Assembly (NCBI RefSeq): GCF_003987855.1
Contig: NZ_RXIZ01000015.1
Span: 500,452-563,744 of the forward strand
DNA: 63,293 bases
From: Hyphomicrobium sp.
Lineage (GTDB): Bacteria > Pseudomonadota > Alphaproteobacteria > Rhizobiales > Hyphomicrobiaceae
Reading direction: 5' to 3'
Shown here: positions 1 through 15,718 of the stretch, in pieces
Layout: every line of letters starts with the position of its first letter
Numbering within the stretch: position 1 is the first letter of the stretch
Notes under the pieces: model-generated
The model's input: only the letters and a program-made list of their open reading frames with translations
The model's database searches: none
What the model was told of the DNA's origin: nothing
Program-made: the position numbers and the translations under genes

Positions 1-1
1 C

Positions 2-631
<630 letters not shown>

Positions 632-644
632 GAAACAGCAAGAC

Positions 645-674
645 GATCTCCGCCGCCCGGGAACGGCGGAGATC
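645..674 (+). other. Perfect 10-bp stem-loop between rpoB and rpoC
   Basis: GATCTCCGCC (645-654) and GGCGGAGATC (665-674) are exact reverse complements around a 10-nt loop. No U-run follows, so it is a poor intrinsic terminator. It could be an RNase III processing site or an mRNA-stabilising hairpin that separates the rpoB and rpoC messages, as known for rpoBC in enterics. That role is inferred. Confidence 0.6.
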
Positions 675-740
675 GGCAATCACGACCACTAGATTTCCAC
701 GGGCACGGTCGCCCCAACCGCGCCCCCGAGGAGACACCTG

Positions 741-4961
<4,221 letters not shown>

Positions 4962-4993
4962 TCTTCGGCTGTCCTTCAGTACCTGACACTTGC

Positions 4994-5024
4994 AAGCGGT
5001 CGTCTCATCCCGAGGCGGCCGCTT
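4994..5024 (+). terminator. Probable terminator hairpin after rpoC
   Basis: AAGCGGTCG (4994-5002) pairs with CGGCCGCTT (5016-5024), with one G-U pair, around a 13-nt loop 33 bp past the rpoC stop. The following tract CATCTTTAAA is only moderately U-rich, so it is a weak intrinsic terminator. It lies in a 496-bp gene-free stretch that otherwise holds the rpsL promoter and leader. Confidence 0.5.
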
Positions 5025-5196
5025 CATCTTTAAATGCCCATTACACTTCCTATTTAACGGCAGCGTACCTTCATATTTTGGCCGTTCACGGCTTCGGCTT
5101 GCGTCTCGCACGAGAGCCGACAACACGTCGCAGCTTCCGTTTGCCCTTTTCGCGGTCGTTCAGCGAAAATAATTTCGCAAGCCGGCGGCGCGCCTG

Positions 5197-5225
5197 TTGA
5201 CCAATATGGCGGGTGTGTATATAGC
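5197..5225 (+). promoter_or_regulatory. Housekeeping promoter of the str operon (rpsL)
   Basis: TTGACC (5197-5202), a 17-nt spacer and TATAGC (5220-5225) form a good vegetative-sigma promoter. The predicted transcript start is near 5232. It is the best promoter in the gap between rpoC and rpsL, and it would drive rpsL-rpsG-fusA-tuf with a leader of about 226 nt. Confidence 0.65.
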
Positions 5226-5231
5226 TCCGCC

Positions 5232-5457
5232 CACTCTCACGGGTTGGTGGTAGGCCGCGCGGCGCTCTGAGCGCCAATTTTGGGCCTAAACGCTCCCGTC
5301 CATAAAGCAGAGCATATCGACGGGCCAAGATCTGTCACCCTATCGGGCGGCACGATCCTCTGGTTTTTTCTTGCTAGGGGCGGACTTCGCGCACCTGGCA
5401 TGTTTGCTTGGCGCATTTCCGCTGTCGGAGATGTGTCCCGAAGTCAGGATTGGGCGA
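5232..5457 (+). promoter_or_regulatory. Long 5-prime leader of rpsL
   Basis: About 226 nt separate the predicted transcript start from the rpsL ATG. I see no conserved small reading frame and no convincing terminator, only a T-rich patch near 5366. The ribosome site before rpsL is a weak AGGA about nine bases upstream. The length suggests post-transcriptional control of the str operon, but no known element is recognised. Confidence 0.4.
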
Positions 5458-5829
5458 ATGCCGACGATACAACAGTTGATCCGGAAGCCCCGGGTAAAGC
5501 CAACTTACCGCGAGAAATCGCGCCACATGGAAGCGTGCCCGCAGAAGCGTGGCGTCTGCACGCGCGTCTACACGACGACGCCGAAGAAGCCGAACTCCGC
5601 TCTGCGTAAGGTCGCCAAGATCAGGCTGACCAACGGGTTCGAAGTCATTGGCTACATTCCGGGCGAAGGCCACAACCTTCAGGAACACTCCGTGGTCCTG
5701 ATCCGTGGCGGCCGCGTCAAGGACCTTCCCGGCGTTCGCTATCACATCATTCGCGGTGTGCTCGATACGCAGGGCGTCTCGGCGCGTCGTCAGCGGCGTT
5801 CGAAATACGGTGCGAAGCGTCCGAAGTAA
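5458..5829 (+). CDS. rpsL: 30S ribosomal protein S12
   Basis: The 123-residue product is the exact family length and begins [13 protein letters not shown]12 lines the decoding centre of the 30S subunit. The conserved [14 protein letters not shown] block is present, with K43 and K88, the two positions commonly changed in streptomycin-resistant mutants, both the usual lysine. The start at 5458 was chosen over in-frame upstream ATGs because it reproduces the conserved N-terminus. First gene of the str operon, 71 bp before rpsG. Confidence 0.98.
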   Translation: MPTIQQLIRKPRVKPTYREKSRHMEACPQKRGVCTRVYTTTPKKPNSALRKVAKIRLTNGFEVIGYIPGEGHNLQEHSVVLIRGGRVKDLPGVRYHIIRGVLDTQGVSARRQRRSKYGAKRPK

Positions 5830-5900
5830 TCGGCCGCATTTGGGCCGGAAAATCTGGCCCATGAGATCTAAAGAGAATTCGAAGCGAAGGGCCAGTCAGG

Positions 5901-6371
5901 ATGTCTCGTCGTCACGCGGCGCAAAAGCGGGAAGTGATCCCGGATCCGAAATTCCACGACGTCGTCGTCACCAAGTTCATGAACGCGGTGATGGAGCACG
6001 GCAAGAAGTCGGTCGCCGAACGTATGGTCTATGGCGCGTTCGAGAAGATGGAGCAGCGGGGCAAGGCGAACCCGATCGATCTTTTCCGTCAGGCGCTCGA
6101 CAACGTAATGCCCTCGGTTGAGGTTCGTTCCCGTCGCGTCGGCGGCGCCACCTATCAGGTGCCCGTCGAAGTTCGCAACGAGCGTCGCCAGGCTTTGGCG
6201 ATCCGTTGGCTGATCGCAGCCGCTCGCGCGCGCAACGAGTCGACGCTCATCGATAAGCTTTCGGGCGAATTGCTCGACGCCGCAAACAACCGCGGCACTG
6301 CAGTCAAGAAGCGGGAAGACACGCATAAGATGGCGGAAGCCAACCGCGCCTTCTCTCACTACCGCTGGTAG
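5901..6371 (+). CDS. rpsG: 30S ribosomal protein S7
   Basis: The 156-residue protein is the normal length for S7, the primary binder that nucleates the 30S head near the E site. Conserved segments include [12 protein letters not shown], the [18 protein letters not shown] region and [10 protein letters not shown]. The start [10 protein letters not shown] is typical of alphaproteobacteria. It lies between rpsL and fusA in the classic str order. In enterics S7 represses this operon by binding the rpsL-rpsG region; whether the 71-nt spacer here does the same cannot be told from sequence alone. Confidence 0.98.
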   Translation: MSRRHAAQKREVIPDPKFHDVVVTKFMNAVMEHGKKSVAERMVYGAFEKMEQRGKANPIDLFRQALDNVMPSVEVRSRRVGGATYQVPVEVRNERRQALAIRWLIAAARARNESTLIDKLSGELLDAANNRGTAVKKREDTHKMAEANRAFSHYRW

Positions 6372-6399
6372 GAAAAGTTACAAGGATTTCGAGGCACAC

Positions 6400-8490
6400 A
6401 TGGCCCGACAGTACCCGATCGAGGACTACCGCAACTTCGGCATCATGGCTCACATTGATGCCGGAAAAACGACGACGACCGAGCGGATCCTCTATTACAC
6501 CGGCAAGTCCTACAAGATCGGCGAAGTCCATGACGGCGCCGCGACGATGGACTTCATGGATCAGGAAGCCGAGCGCGGCATCACGATCACGTCGGCCGCG
6601 ACGACCTGTTTCTGGACGGGTCGCGACGGCAAGAAGCGTCGCCTTAACATCATCGACACGCCAGGTCACGTCGACTTCACCATCGAAGTCGAGCGTTCGC
6701 TGCGCGTGCTTGACGGCGCTGTTTGCGTTCTTGACTCCAACCAGGGTGTCGAGCCCCAGACCGAAACCGTCTGGCGTCAGGGCGACAAGTACAACGTTCC
6801 GCGCATTATCTTCGCCAACAAGATGGATAAGACCGGCGCCGACTTTTACATGTGCGTCGACGACATCAAGTCCAAGCTTGGCGCGCGCCCCGTCCCGATG
6901 CAGATCCCCATCGGTGCCGAAGCAAACTTCCAGGGCGTGGTCGACCTCGTGAAGATGAGGGCGATCACCTGGGACGGCGACGGCAAGGACGCCAAGATGA
7001 TCGAAAGCGAGATCCCTGCGGATCTCGTCGACAAGGCCAACGAATATCGCGCCGCGATGATCGAAGCCGCGGTCGAGATGGATGATGTTGCTCTCGAAGC
7101 GTTCCTCGAAGGCAAGGAGCCGGACGAGGACACGCTGCGCAAGCTGATCCGCAAGGCGACCGTGAAGGGCGCTTTCTACCCGATGTTCTGCGGCTCGGCC
7201 TTCAAGAACAAGGGTGTGCAGCTTCTCCTCGACGCGGTCGTCGACTTTCTTCCGTCGCCTGTCGATCGTGAAGCCTACAAGGGCATCGATCCCAAGACGG
7301 GCGAAGACCTGCTCCGCAAGCCGTCCGACAGCGAGCCGCTCGCCATGATCGCCTTCAAGATCATGAGCTTCGAGCACGTCGGGTCGATCACGTTCTGCCG
7401 CATCTACTCGGGCAAGCTCGAGCAGGGCATGGCGCTTGCGAACACGACGCGCGACAAGAAAGAGCGCGCCGGCCGCATGTACCTCATGCACGCTGCCGAT
7501 CGCGAAGAAATCAAGGAAGCCTTCGCCGGCGACATCGTCGCTCTGCAGGGCATGAAGGATACGCGCACGGGCGAAACGCTCTGCGATCCTTCGAAGCCGG
7601 TCATTCTCGAGAAGATGGACTTCCCCGAGCCCGTCATCGAAATGAAGGTCGAGCCCAAGACGAAGGCCGATCAGGAAAAGATGGCGATCGCCCTCAACAC
7701 GCTGGCGCTCGAGGACCCCTCGTTCCGCGTTTCGGTTCATCCGGAATCGGGCGAGACGATCCTGAAGGGCATGGGCGAGCTTCATCTCGACATCAAGGTC
7801 GATATCTTGAAGCGCACCTACGGCGTCGAAGCGACGACGGGCGCACCGCAGGTCGCCTATCGCGAAACGCTCGCTCGTCCGACGGACATCGACTACACGC
7901 ACAAGAAGCAGACGGGCGGCACGGGCCAGTTCGCTCGCGTCAAGCTGAAGCTCGAACCGAACGAAGTCGGCAAGGGCAACGAGTTCAGCACCTCGATCGT
8001 CGGCGGTACGGTTCCGAAGGAATACATCCCCGGCGTCGAAAAGGGCGTCAAGTCGGTGTGGGATAACGGCATGCTCATCGGCTTCCCGATGGTCGACATG
8101 AAGGTCAACCTTTATGACGGCGCCTTCCACGAAGTGGACTCGTCCGCGATCGCCTTCGAAATCGCGACGCGCGCCGCGATGAAGGAAGGCTGCGAAAAGG
8201 CCGGCGTCAAGATCCTCGAGCCCGTGATGGACGTCGAGGTTGTGTCGCCGGGTGAATTCGTCGGCGGCATCATTGGCGACATCAACTCGCGGCGCGGCCA
8301 GATCCGCACGCAGGAGATGCGCGGCAACGCGACGGTCATCCGCGCATACGTGCCGCTGGCCAACATGTTCGGCTACATCAATACGCTGCGCTCGATGTCG
8401 ACGGGTCGCGCTCAGTACACGATGCAGTTCGCACACTATGCGGACGTGCCGCGCAACGTGGCGGATGAGGTCAAGGCCAAATACGCCTAA
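6400..8490 (+). CDS. fusA: Elongation factor G
   Basis: A 696-residue translocase GTPase that moves tRNA and mRNA through the ribosome. The G1 loop AHIDAGKT is at residues 17-24, the switch I signature ERGITI is intact, DTPGH is at 86-90 and NKMD is at 140-143. Domains II to V follow, with the conserved domain IV stretch [12 protein letters not shown] and the C-terminal [18 protein letters not shown]. Preceded by the ribosome site AAGGA. The intact EF-G switch I contrasts with the altered one in the neighbouring tuf gene. Confidence 0.98.
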   Translation: MARQYPIEDYRNFGIMAHIDAGKTTTTERILYYTGKSYKIGEVHDGAATMDFMDQEAERGITITSAATTCFWTGRDGKKRRLNIIDTPGHVDFTIEVERSLRVLDGAVCVLDSNQGVEPQTETVWRQGDKYNVPRIIFANKMDKTGADFYMCVDDIKSKLGARPVPMQIPIGAEANFQGVVDLVKMRAITWDGDGKDAKMIESEIPADLVDKANEYRAAMIEAAVEMDDVALEAFLEGKEPDEDTLRKLIRKATVKGAFYPMFCGSAFKNKGVQLLLDAVVDFLPSPVDREAYKGIDPKTGEDLLRKPSDSEPLAMIAFKIMSFEHVGSITFCRIYSGKLEQGMALANTTRDKKERAGRMYLMHAADREEIKEAFAGDIVALQGMKDTRTGETLCDPSKPVILEKMDFPEPVIEMKVEPKTKADQEKMAIALNTLALEDPSFRVSVHPESGETILKGMGELHLDIKVDILKRTYGVEATTGAPQVAYRETLARPTDIDYTHKKQTGGTGQFARVKLKLEPNEVGKGNEFSTSIVGGTVPKEYIPGVEKGVKSVWDNGMLIGFPMVDMKVNLYDGAFHEVDSSAIAFEIATRAAMKEGCEKAGVKILEPVMDVEVVSPGEFVGGIIGDINSRRGQIRTQEMRGNATVIRAYVPLANMFGYINTLRSMSTGRAQYTMQFAHYADVPRNVADEVKAKYA

Positions 8491-8605
8491 ACGGAAAGTT
8501 GGGTTCGCCGGCGAGAGTATCCGCCCGGTGCACTCGAAAGAAACGAAGCTGGAATACCCGGATCGTAAGAGCTGGGACCCGTAGTAGGACTAAGGAGAGC
8601 CAACG

Positions 8606-9814
<1,209 letters not shown>

Positions 9815-9826
9815 GCAGGTATTTCC

Positions 9827-9866
9827 GGGGAAGCGTCCCGAAGGCACGCTTCCCCAAATCTTTTTC
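9827..9866 (+). terminator. Terminator or attenuator hairpin between tuf and rpsJ
   Basis: GGGGAAGCGT (9827-9836) and ACGCTTCCCC (9846-9855) form a perfect 10-bp stem with a 9-nt loop, followed by AAATCTTTTTCT. This is the layout of a Rho-independent terminator and separates the str and S10 operons. No strong promoter is visible between it and rpsJ, so partial read-through or a promoter inside tuf is likely. Confidence 0.7.
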
Positions 9867-9892
9867 TACGAGAGAAGTGAAAGCACAAAGCC

Positions 9893-10201
9893 ATGCACGG
9901 CCAAAACATCCGCATCCGGCTCAAGGCGTTCGATCATCGCATTCTCGATGCATCGACCCGCGAGATCGTGAACACGGCGAAGCGTACCGGTGCTGAAGTT
10001 CGCGGTCCCATCCCGCTGCCGACGCGCATCGAACGCTTTACGGTCAACCGTTCGCCGCACATCGACAAGAAGAGCCGCGAGCAATTCGAGATGCGGACCC
10101 ACAAGCGTTTGCTCGATATCGTCGATCCGACGCCGCAGACGGTCGACGCATTGATGAAGCTCGACCTCGCTGCAGGCGTAGACGTCGAGATCAAGCTCTA
10201 A
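9893..10201 (+). CDS. rpsJ: 30S ribosomal protein S10 / NusE
   Basis: A 102-residue S10 beginning [19 protein letters not shown], the usual length. It sits in the 30S head and, as NusE, also links RNA polymerase antitermination complexes to the ribosome. The conserved loop [29 protein letters not shown] is present. It is the first gene of the S10 operon and follows the tuf terminator-like hairpin by 26 bp after the U-run. Confidence 0.98.
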   Translation: MHGQNIRIRLKAFDHRILDASTREIVNTAKRTGAEVRGPIPLPTRIERFTVNRSPHIDKKSREQFEMRTHKRLLDIVDPTPQTVDALMKLDLAAGVDVEIKL

Positions 10202-10263
10202 ACAAGAACTTCCGGGCCCTCTGGCGGAAACGCGAATGGCCCTAACGATAGGAAGGAATGCAG

Positions 10264-10965
10264 ATGCGTTCCGGAGTGATAGCACAGAAGATCGGTATGA
10301 CCCGGATCTTCACCGACGCGGGCGAACACATCCCCGTCACGGTGCTGCGTCTTGAGAACCTCCAGGTTCTCTCGCACCGCACCGAGGAGAAGAACGGCTA
10401 TACCGCCATCCAGGTCGGCGGCGGCGCGAGGAAACCCTCGCGTCTGACGAAGTCCGAGCGCGGAACCTTTGCGAAGGCTGAGGTCGAACCGAAGCGCAAG
10501 ATCGCAGAGTTTCGTGTCAGTCCTGAGAACCTCATCGACGTTGGCGCCGAGATCACGGCCGACCATTTCGTCCCGGGTCAGTTCGTCGACGTGACGGGCA
10601 CCACCCAGGGTAAGGGCTTCCAGGGTGCCATGAAACGCTGGAACTTCGGCGGTCTGCGGGCGACCCACGGCGTCTCGGTCACGCACCGCGCCCACGGTTC
10701 GACTGGTCAGCGCCAGGATCCGGGCAAGGTCTTCAAAGGCAAGAAGATGGCCGGCCATCTCGGCGACGAGCGCGTCACGACGCAGAACCTCGTCGTAGCC
10801 AAGATCGACAAGGAACGCGGTCTCGTCATGGTCCGGGGTGCTGTCCCTGGTTCAAAGGGTGGCTGGGTTGTCGTTCGCGACGCCGTCAAGAAGGCCGCGC
10901 ATGCGGATGCTCCGAAGCCCGGCGCATTCAAGGCACGCGGCGAAGCGAAGAAGGAAGGCGCGTGA
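10264..10965 (+). CDS. rplC: 50S ribosomal protein L3
   Basis: A 233-residue L3, an early assembly protein close to the peptidyl-transferase region. It starts [16 protein letters not shown]; an ATG six bases upstream directly abuts the ribosome site AGGAAGGA, so 10264 with normal spacing is preferred. The conserved [15 protein letters not shown] and [25 protein letters not shown] segments are present. The Lys/Ala-rich C-terminus extends slightly past E. coli L3. Its stop overlaps the rplD start as TGATG. Confidence 0.97.
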   Translation: MRSGVIAQKIGMTRIFTDAGEHIPVTVLRLENLQVLSHRTEEKNGYTAIQVGGGARKPSRLTKSERGTFAKAEVEPKRKIAEFRVSPENLIDVGAEITADHFVPGQFVDVTGTTQGKGFQGAMKRWNFGGLRATHGVSVTHRAHGSTGQRQDPGKVFKGKKMAGHLGDERVTTQNLVVAKIDKERGLVMVRGAVPGSKGGWVVVRDAVKKAAHADAPKPGAFKARGEAKKEGA

Positions 10966-11582
10966 TGAAAGCCGAAGTCACCAGCCTCGATGCCGGCAAA
11001 TCCGGCGATATCGAGCTTGCGGACGAGATCTTCGGGCTCGAGGTCCGCAACGATCTCATCCACCGTATGGTGCGCTATCAGACCCTGAAGCGCATGGCCG
11101 GCACGCATCACGCTCAGGACCGCTCGGAAGTCGCGGTCACGGGCAAGAAGATGTACAAGCAGAAGGGTACTGGCGGCGCTCGTCACGGCGATAAGTCTGC
11201 TCCGCAGTTCCGCGGCGGCGGCAAAGCCTTCGGTCCCAAGCCCCGCTCGCATGCGATCGATCTGCCCAAGAAGGTCCGCGCCCTCGCGCTCCGTCACGCG
11301 CTCTCCTCGAAGGCGAAAGCCGGCGAGATCATCGTGATCGACAAGGCGACCTCGGAAGGCAAGACCGGTGCTCTCAGGGCTCAGTTCGCCAAGCTGTCGC
11401 TCGACAACGCGCTCATCATCGATGGCGCGGAACTCGAGGTGAACTTCGCGCGCGCCGCTCGCAATATTCCGAACATCGACGTCCTTCCGGTTCAGGGCAT
11501 CAACGTCTACGACATCCTCCGTCGTAAGAAGCTGGTTCTGACGCGGGCCGCCGTCGCTGCGCTCGAGGAGCGATTCAAATGA
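10965..11582 (+). CDS. rplD: 50S ribosomal protein L4
   Basis: A 205-residue L4, whose long loop lines the exit tunnel. Recognisable segments are the loop [27 protein letters not shown] and the C-terminal region [20 protein letters not shown]. The ATG at 10965 shares its A with the rplC stop, implying translational coupling; a GTG three bases earlier is possible but less likely. It ends in a four-base ATGA overlap with rplW. In enterics L4 also represses its own operon; no leader matching that mechanism was recognised here. Confidence 0.97.
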   Translation: MKAEVTSLDAGKSGDIELADEIFGLEVRNDLIHRMVRYQTLKRMAGTHHAQDRSEVAVTGKKMYKQKGTGGARHGDKSAPQFRGGGKAFGPKPRSHAIDLPKKVRALALRHALSSKAKAGEIIVIDKATSEGKTGALRAQFAKLSLDNALIIDGAELEVNFARAARNIPNIDVLPVQGINVYDILRRKKLVLTRAAVAALEERFK

Positions 11583-11875
11583 GCATCAAACGCTCCGCAT
11601 ACGACGTCATAGTTTCGCCGGTTATCACGGAAAAGGCGACGCTCGCCTCCGAGGCCAATCAGGTGATCTTCAAGGTCAAGCCTGACGCGACGAAGACTGA
11701 AATCAAGTCGGCGGTCGAAGGCCTGTTCAAGGTGAAGGTCAAGGCCGTCAACACCATCGTCCGCAAGGGCAAGCAAAAGGCGTTCAAGGGCGTGAAAGCC
11801 GTCTTGAGCGACACGAAGAGGGCGGTCGTTACCCTCGAGGAAGGCCATTCCATCGACGTGACGACAGGGCTCTGA
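11579..11875 (+). CDS. rplW: 50S ribosomal protein L23
   Basis: A 98-residue L23, a tunnel-exit protein that docks trigger factor and signal recognition particle. The start is inside the last codon of rplD (ATGA), a coupling overlap. The family patterns [33 protein letters not shown] and [13 protein letters not shown] are clear. The next gene, rplB, begins 9 bp downstream. Confidence 0.97.
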   Translation: MSIKRSAYDVIVSPVITEKATLASEANQVIFKVKPDATKTEIKSAVEGLFKVKVKAVNTIVRKGKQKAFKGVKAVLSDTKRAVVTLEEGHSIDVTTGL

Positions 11876-11884
11876 GGATAGATC

Positions 11885-12709
11885 ATGGCGCTTAGGACAT
11901 ATAACCCAACTTCGCCCGGCCGCCGTCACCTGATCCAGGTTGACCGCTCCGCGCTCTGGAAGGGCAAGCCCGTCAAGACGCTTGTCGAGGGCAAGACGAA
12001 GACCGGTGGTCGCAACAGCGACGGCCGCATCACGTCGCGCCACATCGGCGGCGGCGCGAAGCAGGCGTATCGCAAGATCGACTTCCGTCGCCGGAAGTTC
12101 GATGCTCCCGCGAGCGTCGAGCGCCTGGAATACGATCCCAACCGTACGGCCTTCATTGCTCTCATCAAGTACGAGGACGGCACGCAGGCCTACATCCTGG
12201 CGCCGCAGCGCCTCGGCGTCGGCGACACCGTCGTCGCGGGTGCCAAGGTCGACGTGAAGCCGGGCAACGCCATGCCGCTGTCGGCGATGCCGATCGGCAC
12301 GATCGTGCACAACGTCGAGATGAAGCCGGGCAAGGGCGGTCAGGTCGCACGTTCGGCCGGTTCGTTCGTCCAGCTCGTTGGCCGTGACTCCGGTTACGCC
12401 GTGCTGAAGCTGAACTCGGGCGAAACGCGCAAGGTCAGCTCCGAATGCATGGCGACCGTCGGCGCGGTTTCGAACCCCGATCACATGAACACTGTCGTCG
12501 GCAAGGCTGGCCGCACGCGCATGCTGGGCCGCCGTCCGACGGTTCGCTCGATCGCGATGAACCCGGTCGATCACCCCAACGGTGGTCGTACGAAGGGCGG
12601 TAAGCACTGGGCGACGCCGTGGGGCAAGCCGACCAAGGGCTTCAAGACCCGCAAGAACAAGACGACCACGAAATATATCGTCCGCTCGCGCCAGAAGGCG
12701 AAGAAGTAG
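11885..12709 (+). CDS. rplB: 50S ribosomal protein L2
   Basis: A 274-residue L2, needed for subunit association and peptidyl-transferase function. It begins [17 protein letters not shown]. The functionally key C-terminal region containing [16 protein letters not shown], including the conserved histidine of the HPHGGG-like loop (here HPNGG), is present, followed by a basic tail ending RQKAKK. The HPHGG to HPNGG form is common in alphaproteobacteria as far as I recall. Positioned between rplW and rpsS. Confidence 0.97.
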   Translation: MALRTYNPTSPGRRHLIQVDRSALWKGKPVKTLVEGKTKTGGRNSDGRITSRHIGGGAKQAYRKIDFRRRKFDAPASVERLEYDPNRTAFIALIKYEDGTQAYILAPQRLGVGDTVVAGAKVDVKPGNAMPLSAMPIGTIVHNVEMKPGKGGQVARSAGSFVQLVGRDSGYAVLKLNSGETRKVSSECMATVGAVSNPDHMNTVVGKAGRTRMLGRRPTVRSIAMNPVDHPNGGRTKGGKHWATPWGKPTKGFKTRKNKTTTKYIVRSRQKAKK

Positions 12710-12733
12710 CGGCGAACTGAAGGAGATTCGACT

Positions 12734-13012
12734 TTGACACGTTCAGTTTGGAAAGGTCCGTTCGTCGACGGCTACCTCCTCAAGAAGGCGGAGAAGTCGC
12801 GTTCGTCCGGCCGCAACGAGGTGATCAAGATCTGGAGCCGCCGCTCCACGATCCTGCCTCAGTTCGTCGGGCTGACCTTCGGCGTTCACAACGGCCAGAA
12901 GCACGTTCCCGTCGCCGTGACGGAAGACATGATCGGCCACAAGTTCGGTGAATTCGCTCCGACCCGCATTTTCCACGGACACGGCGGCGACAAGAAAGCG
13001 GTGAAGAGATAA
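12734..13012 (+). CDS. rpsS: 30S ribosomal protein S19 (TTG start)
   Basis: A 92-residue S19 of the 30S head, with the conserved N-terminus [15 protein letters not shown] and core [23 protein letters not shown]. No ATG or GTG precedes the conserved start; TTG at 12734 is placed 6-7 bases after a strong ribosome site GAAGGAGA, so it is the initiator. The stop TAA overlaps the rplV ATG by one base. Confidence 0.96.
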   Translation: MTRSVWKGPFVDGYLLKKAEKSRSSGRNEVIKIWSRRSTILPQFVGLTFGVHNGQKHVPVAVTEDMIGHKFGEFAPTRIFHGHGGDKKAVKR

Positions 13013-13452
13013 TGGGCAAGCCAAGTCATCAGCGCCGCCTCGCTGACACCGAGGCTCAAGCGGTCGTCAAATCGCTGCGCGTCTCTCCGCAGAAGCTGAA
13101 CCTCGTCGCTGGCCTCATCCGCGGCAAGAAGGTCGAGCAGGCGCTCGCTGAACTCGAATTCAGCGAGAAGCGCATCGCCGGTGACGTCCGCAAGTGCGTG
13201 ATGAGCGCCGTCGCGAACGCCGAGAACAACCATGCTCTCGACGTCAACGACCTCATCGTCGCCGAAGCTTACGTCGGCAAGAACCTGGTCATGAAGCGCT
13301 TCCACGCTCGTGGCCGCGGTCGCGGCGCGCCGATCATGAAGCCGTTCTCGCAGCTCACCGTCGTCGTCCGTCAGGTCGAAGAAGAAAAGACCGAGAAGAA
13401 AGCCGCAAAGAAGCCCGCGCCGAAGAAGGCCGCGGCTAAGGAGGCCAAGTAA
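13012..13452 (+). CDS. rplV: 50S ribosomal protein L22 with basic C-terminal tail
   Basis: A 146-residue L22, a 23S rRNA domain-spanning protein whose hairpin lines the exit tunnel. The core carries [25 protein letters not shown] and the tunnel loop with [11 protein letters not shown]. It is longer than E. coli L22 (110 residues) because of a Lys/Ala/Pro-rich tail from about residue 120 onward. It overlaps the rpsS stop by one base, indicating coupling, and is 1 bp from rpsC. Confidence 0.97.
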   Translation: MGKPSHQRRLADTEAQAVVKSLRVSPQKLNLVAGLIRGKKVEQALAELEFSEKRIAGDVRKCVMSAVANAENNHALDVNDLIVAEAYVGKNLVMKRFHARGRGRGAPIMKPFSQLTVVVRQVEEEKTEKKAAKKPAPKKAAAKEAK

Positions 13453-13453
13453 T

Positions 13454-14290
13454 ATGGGTCAGAAAGTCAATCCCGTCGGCCTCCGCGTTGGCATCAACCG
13501 GACCTGGGACAGCCGCTGGTTCGCCGCTCGCGGTGAATACGGCAAGCTGCTTCACGAGGACCGCGCCATCCGCGCTCACATCATGAAAGAGCAGCGCGAA
13601 GCCGGCATCTCGAAGGTCGTCATCGAGCGTCCGCACAAGAAGTGCCGCGTCACCGTCATGACGGCGCGTCCCGGCATCCTGATCGGCAAGAAGGGCGAGA
13701 AGATCGAGCGCCTGCGCGCCGACCTGGCGAAGCTGACGAGCTCGGAAGTTCATTTGAACATCCTCGAGATCCGCAAGCCAGAAATCGACGCGACGCTCAT
13801 CGCAGAAGGCATCGCCCAGCAGCTCGAACGCCGCGTTGCTTTCCGCCGCGCGATGAAGCGCGCTGTTCAGTCCGCTCTTCGCCTCGGCGCCGTTGGCATT
13901 CGTATCAACGTTGCAGGCCGCCTTGGCGGTGCTGAAATCGCGCGCACCGAGTGGTACCGCGAAGGCCGCGTGCCGCTGCACACGCTCCGCGCCGATATCG
14001 ACTTCGGCTACGGCGTTGCGCGCACCGCCTATGGCATCATCGGCATCAAGGTTTGGGTCTTCAAGGGCGAGATCATCGAGCACGATCCGATGGCCTCCGA
14101 CAAGAAGCTCACGGAAATGCAAGAGAGCGGCGCTCCGCGCCCGCGTCGTGACGATGGCGACCGTCAGGATCGCCGTGATCGTCGTCCCGGCCGCGGCGGT
14201 CGCGGTGGCGGCGGCGGACGTGGCGGTGCTGGCGGCGGTGGCAATGCGCCGGCGGCGTCCGACGCCGGCTCGTCGACGCCCGAAGCGTAA
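13454..14290 (+). CDS. rpsC: 30S ribosomal protein S3 with Gly/Arg-rich tail
   Basis: A 278-residue S3, at the mRNA entry channel. The KH-domain GxxG motif appears as the [12 protein letters not shown] segment, and the C-terminal domain has [15 protein letters not shown] and [14 protein letters not shown]. coli S3 is 233 residues; the extra length is a low-complexity tail from about residue 225 rich in Arg, Asp and then Gly ([17 protein letters not shown]), ending in a small acidic segment. The tail is open and in frame, so it is not an assembly artefact visible here. Confidence 0.97.
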   Translation: MGQKVNPVGLRVGINRTWDSRWFAARGEYGKLLHEDRAIRAHIMKEQREAGISKVVIERPHKKCRVTVMTARPGILIGKKGEKIERLRADLAKLTSSEVHLNILEIRKPEIDATLIAEGIAQQLERRVAFRRAMKRAVQSALRLGAVGIRINVAGRLGGAEIARTEWYREGRVPLHTLRADIDFGYGVARTAYGIIGIKVWVFKGEIIEHDPMASDKKLTEMQESGAPRPRRDDGDRQDRRDRRPGRGGRGGGGGRGGAGGGGNAPAASDAGSSTPEA

Positions 14291-14308
14291 GGAATTCAGA
14301 GGCACATC

Positions 14309-14719
14309 ATGCTGCAACCGAAACGGACGAAGTTCCGCAAACAGTTCAAGGGCCGCATTCACGGCGCCGCCAAGTCGGGCACCACGCTCGCTTACGGCGA
14401 AGTCGGTCTGAAGGCCATGGAGCCCGAGCGCCTGACGGCTCGTCAGATCGAAGCCGCTCGTCGCGCCATCGCTCGTCACACGAAGCGTGCCGGCCGCATG
14501 TGGCTGCGCATCTTCCCCGACGTGCCGGTGTCGAAGAAGCCGGCCGAAGTCCGCATGGGCTCCGGCAAGGGTTCGCCTGAACTCTGGGTGGCGCGCGTCA
14601 AGCCCGGCCGCATCATCTTTGAACTCGGCGGCTTGAATCAGCAGGTCGCCAAGGAAGCGCTGGCACTCGGCGCGGCGAAGCTGCCGATCAAGTGCCGCGT
14701 GATCACGCGAATTGAATAG
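14309..14719 (+). CDS. rplP: 50S ribosomal protein L16
   Basis: A 136-residue L16, the normal length, contacting the A-site tRNA elbow. It begins [19 protein letters not shown] and contains [45 protein letters not shown]. The arginine that is hydroxylated in E. coli L16 lies in the RMGSGKG context, conserved here. It follows rpsC by 18 bp and precedes rpmC by 15 bp. Confidence 0.98.
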   Translation: MLQPKRTKFRKQFKGRIHGAAKSGTTLAYGEVGLKAMEPERLTARQIEAARRAIARHTKRAGRMWLRIFPDVPVSKKPAEVRMGSGKGSPELWVARVKPGRIIFELGGLNQQVAKEALALGAAKLPIKCRVITRIE

Positions 14720-14734
14720 GAGTTGAGGATAGTC

Positions 14735-14941
14735 ATGGCCGACGATTTCAAGGGCATGTCGCTCGATCAGCTCGACGACCAGCTGGCGAAGCTCAAGAAG
14801 GAGCAGTTCAACCTGCGCTTCCAGCGAGCTTCCGGTCAGCTTGAGAACACCGCGCGCATCCGGACGGTCCGCCGTGACATTGCGCGCATCAAGACCGCTG
14901 CCAGTGCCCGGCGCGGTGGCAGCGTCAAAAAAGGCGCGTAA
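14735..14941 (+). CDS. rpmC: 50S ribosomal protein L29
   Basis: A 68-residue L29, a small helical-hairpin protein at the tunnel exit. The ATG at 14735 follows a GAGGA ribosome site and gives [30 protein letters not shown], which matches the family; a TTG four codons upstream is not needed. The C-terminus is basic ([10 protein letters not shown]). Next gene rpsQ is 14 bp away. Confidence 0.95.
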   Translation: MADDFKGMSLDQLDDQLAKLKKEQFNLRFQRASGQLENTARIRTVRRDIARIKTAASARRGGSVKKGA

Positions 14942-14955
14942 GGGAGAACGAGATT

Positions 14956-15186
14956 ATGCCGAAGCGCGTGCTGCAGGGCGTCGTGGTATCCGACAAGAAC
15001 GACAAGACCATCGTCGTTCAGGTTGAGCGTCGCTACACCCATCCGCTGCTGAAGAAGACGGTGCGTCGTACGAAGAAGTACCACGCCCATGATGAGAAGA
15101 ATTCGTTCAAGGTTGGCGACCAGGTTTCGATCGAAGAGACCCGGCCGATCTCCAAGAACAAACGTTGGATTGCCGTCGCGAATTGA
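14956..15186 (+). CDS. rpsQ: 30S ribosomal protein S17
   Basis: A 76-residue S17, an OB-fold protein that binds 16S rRNA early in assembly. It begins [21 protein letters not shown] and has the signature segment [19 protein letters not shown]. It closes the S10-type gene string; a 163-bp spacer follows before rplN, containing a small GAGGC-ATAA-GCCTC hairpin (15185-15198) that overlaps the stop codon. Confidence 0.97.
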   Translation: MPKRVLQGVVVSDKNDKTIVVQVERRYTHPLLKKTVRRTKKYHAHDEKNSFKVGDQVSIEETRPISKNKRWIAVAN

Positions 15187-15349
15187 GGCATAAGCCTCAG
15201 CTCGCACAAGCGATCGGACGCTAACGAGAGCGCCTTTCAGGCCGTCGGAGAGTTGGGAATTGCCCCAAGACCCCGCGAGCCGGTTTGGCAAATGATCAGA
15301 TGGGTTTCGAGAGTACGCCTCTTGAAGCCGTGAGAGAAGGAACGACGCG

Positions 15350-15718
15350 ATGATCCAGATGGAGAGCAATCTCGACGTCGCCGACAATTCGGGCGCGCGC
15401 CGCGTTCAGTGCATCAAGGTGCTGGGCGGCTCGAAGCGCAAGTACGCGACAGTGGGTGACACCATCGTCGTCTCCGTCAAGGAGGCTATCCCGAAGGGCC
15501 GCGTCAAGAAGGGCCAGGTGATGAAAGCCGTCATCGTTCGCGTTGCGAAGGGTATTCGCCGCGCCGATGGTTCGCTGATCCGCTTCGACCGCAATGCCGC
15601 TGTGTTGATCAACGCCAACGGCGAACCCGTTGGCACCCGCATCTTCGGACCCGTGACGCGTGAGCTTCGCGCCAAGAACCATATGAAGATCGTATCGCTT
15701 GCGCCGGAGGTCCTTTGA
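15350..15718 (+). CDS. rplN: 50S ribosomal protein L14
   Basis: A 122-residue L14, exact family length, at the subunit interface. [33 protein letters not shown] is diagnostic. First gene of the spc-type segment; the 163-bp upstream spacer has an A/G-rich ribosome site (GAGAGAAGGA) but no convincing promoter. Its TGA overlaps the rplX start by one base. Confidence 0.98.
   Translation: MIQMESNLDVADNSGARRVQCIKVLGGSKRKYATVGDTIVVSVKEAIPKGRVKKGQVMKAVIVRVAKGIRRADGSLIRFDRNAAVLINANGEPVGTRIFGPVTRELRAKNHMKIVSLAPEVL

Noticed and set aside
6304-8436. A 710-codon open frame opposite fusA
   Set aside because: Same cause: a codon-bias shadow of an ancient conserved gene on the other strand.
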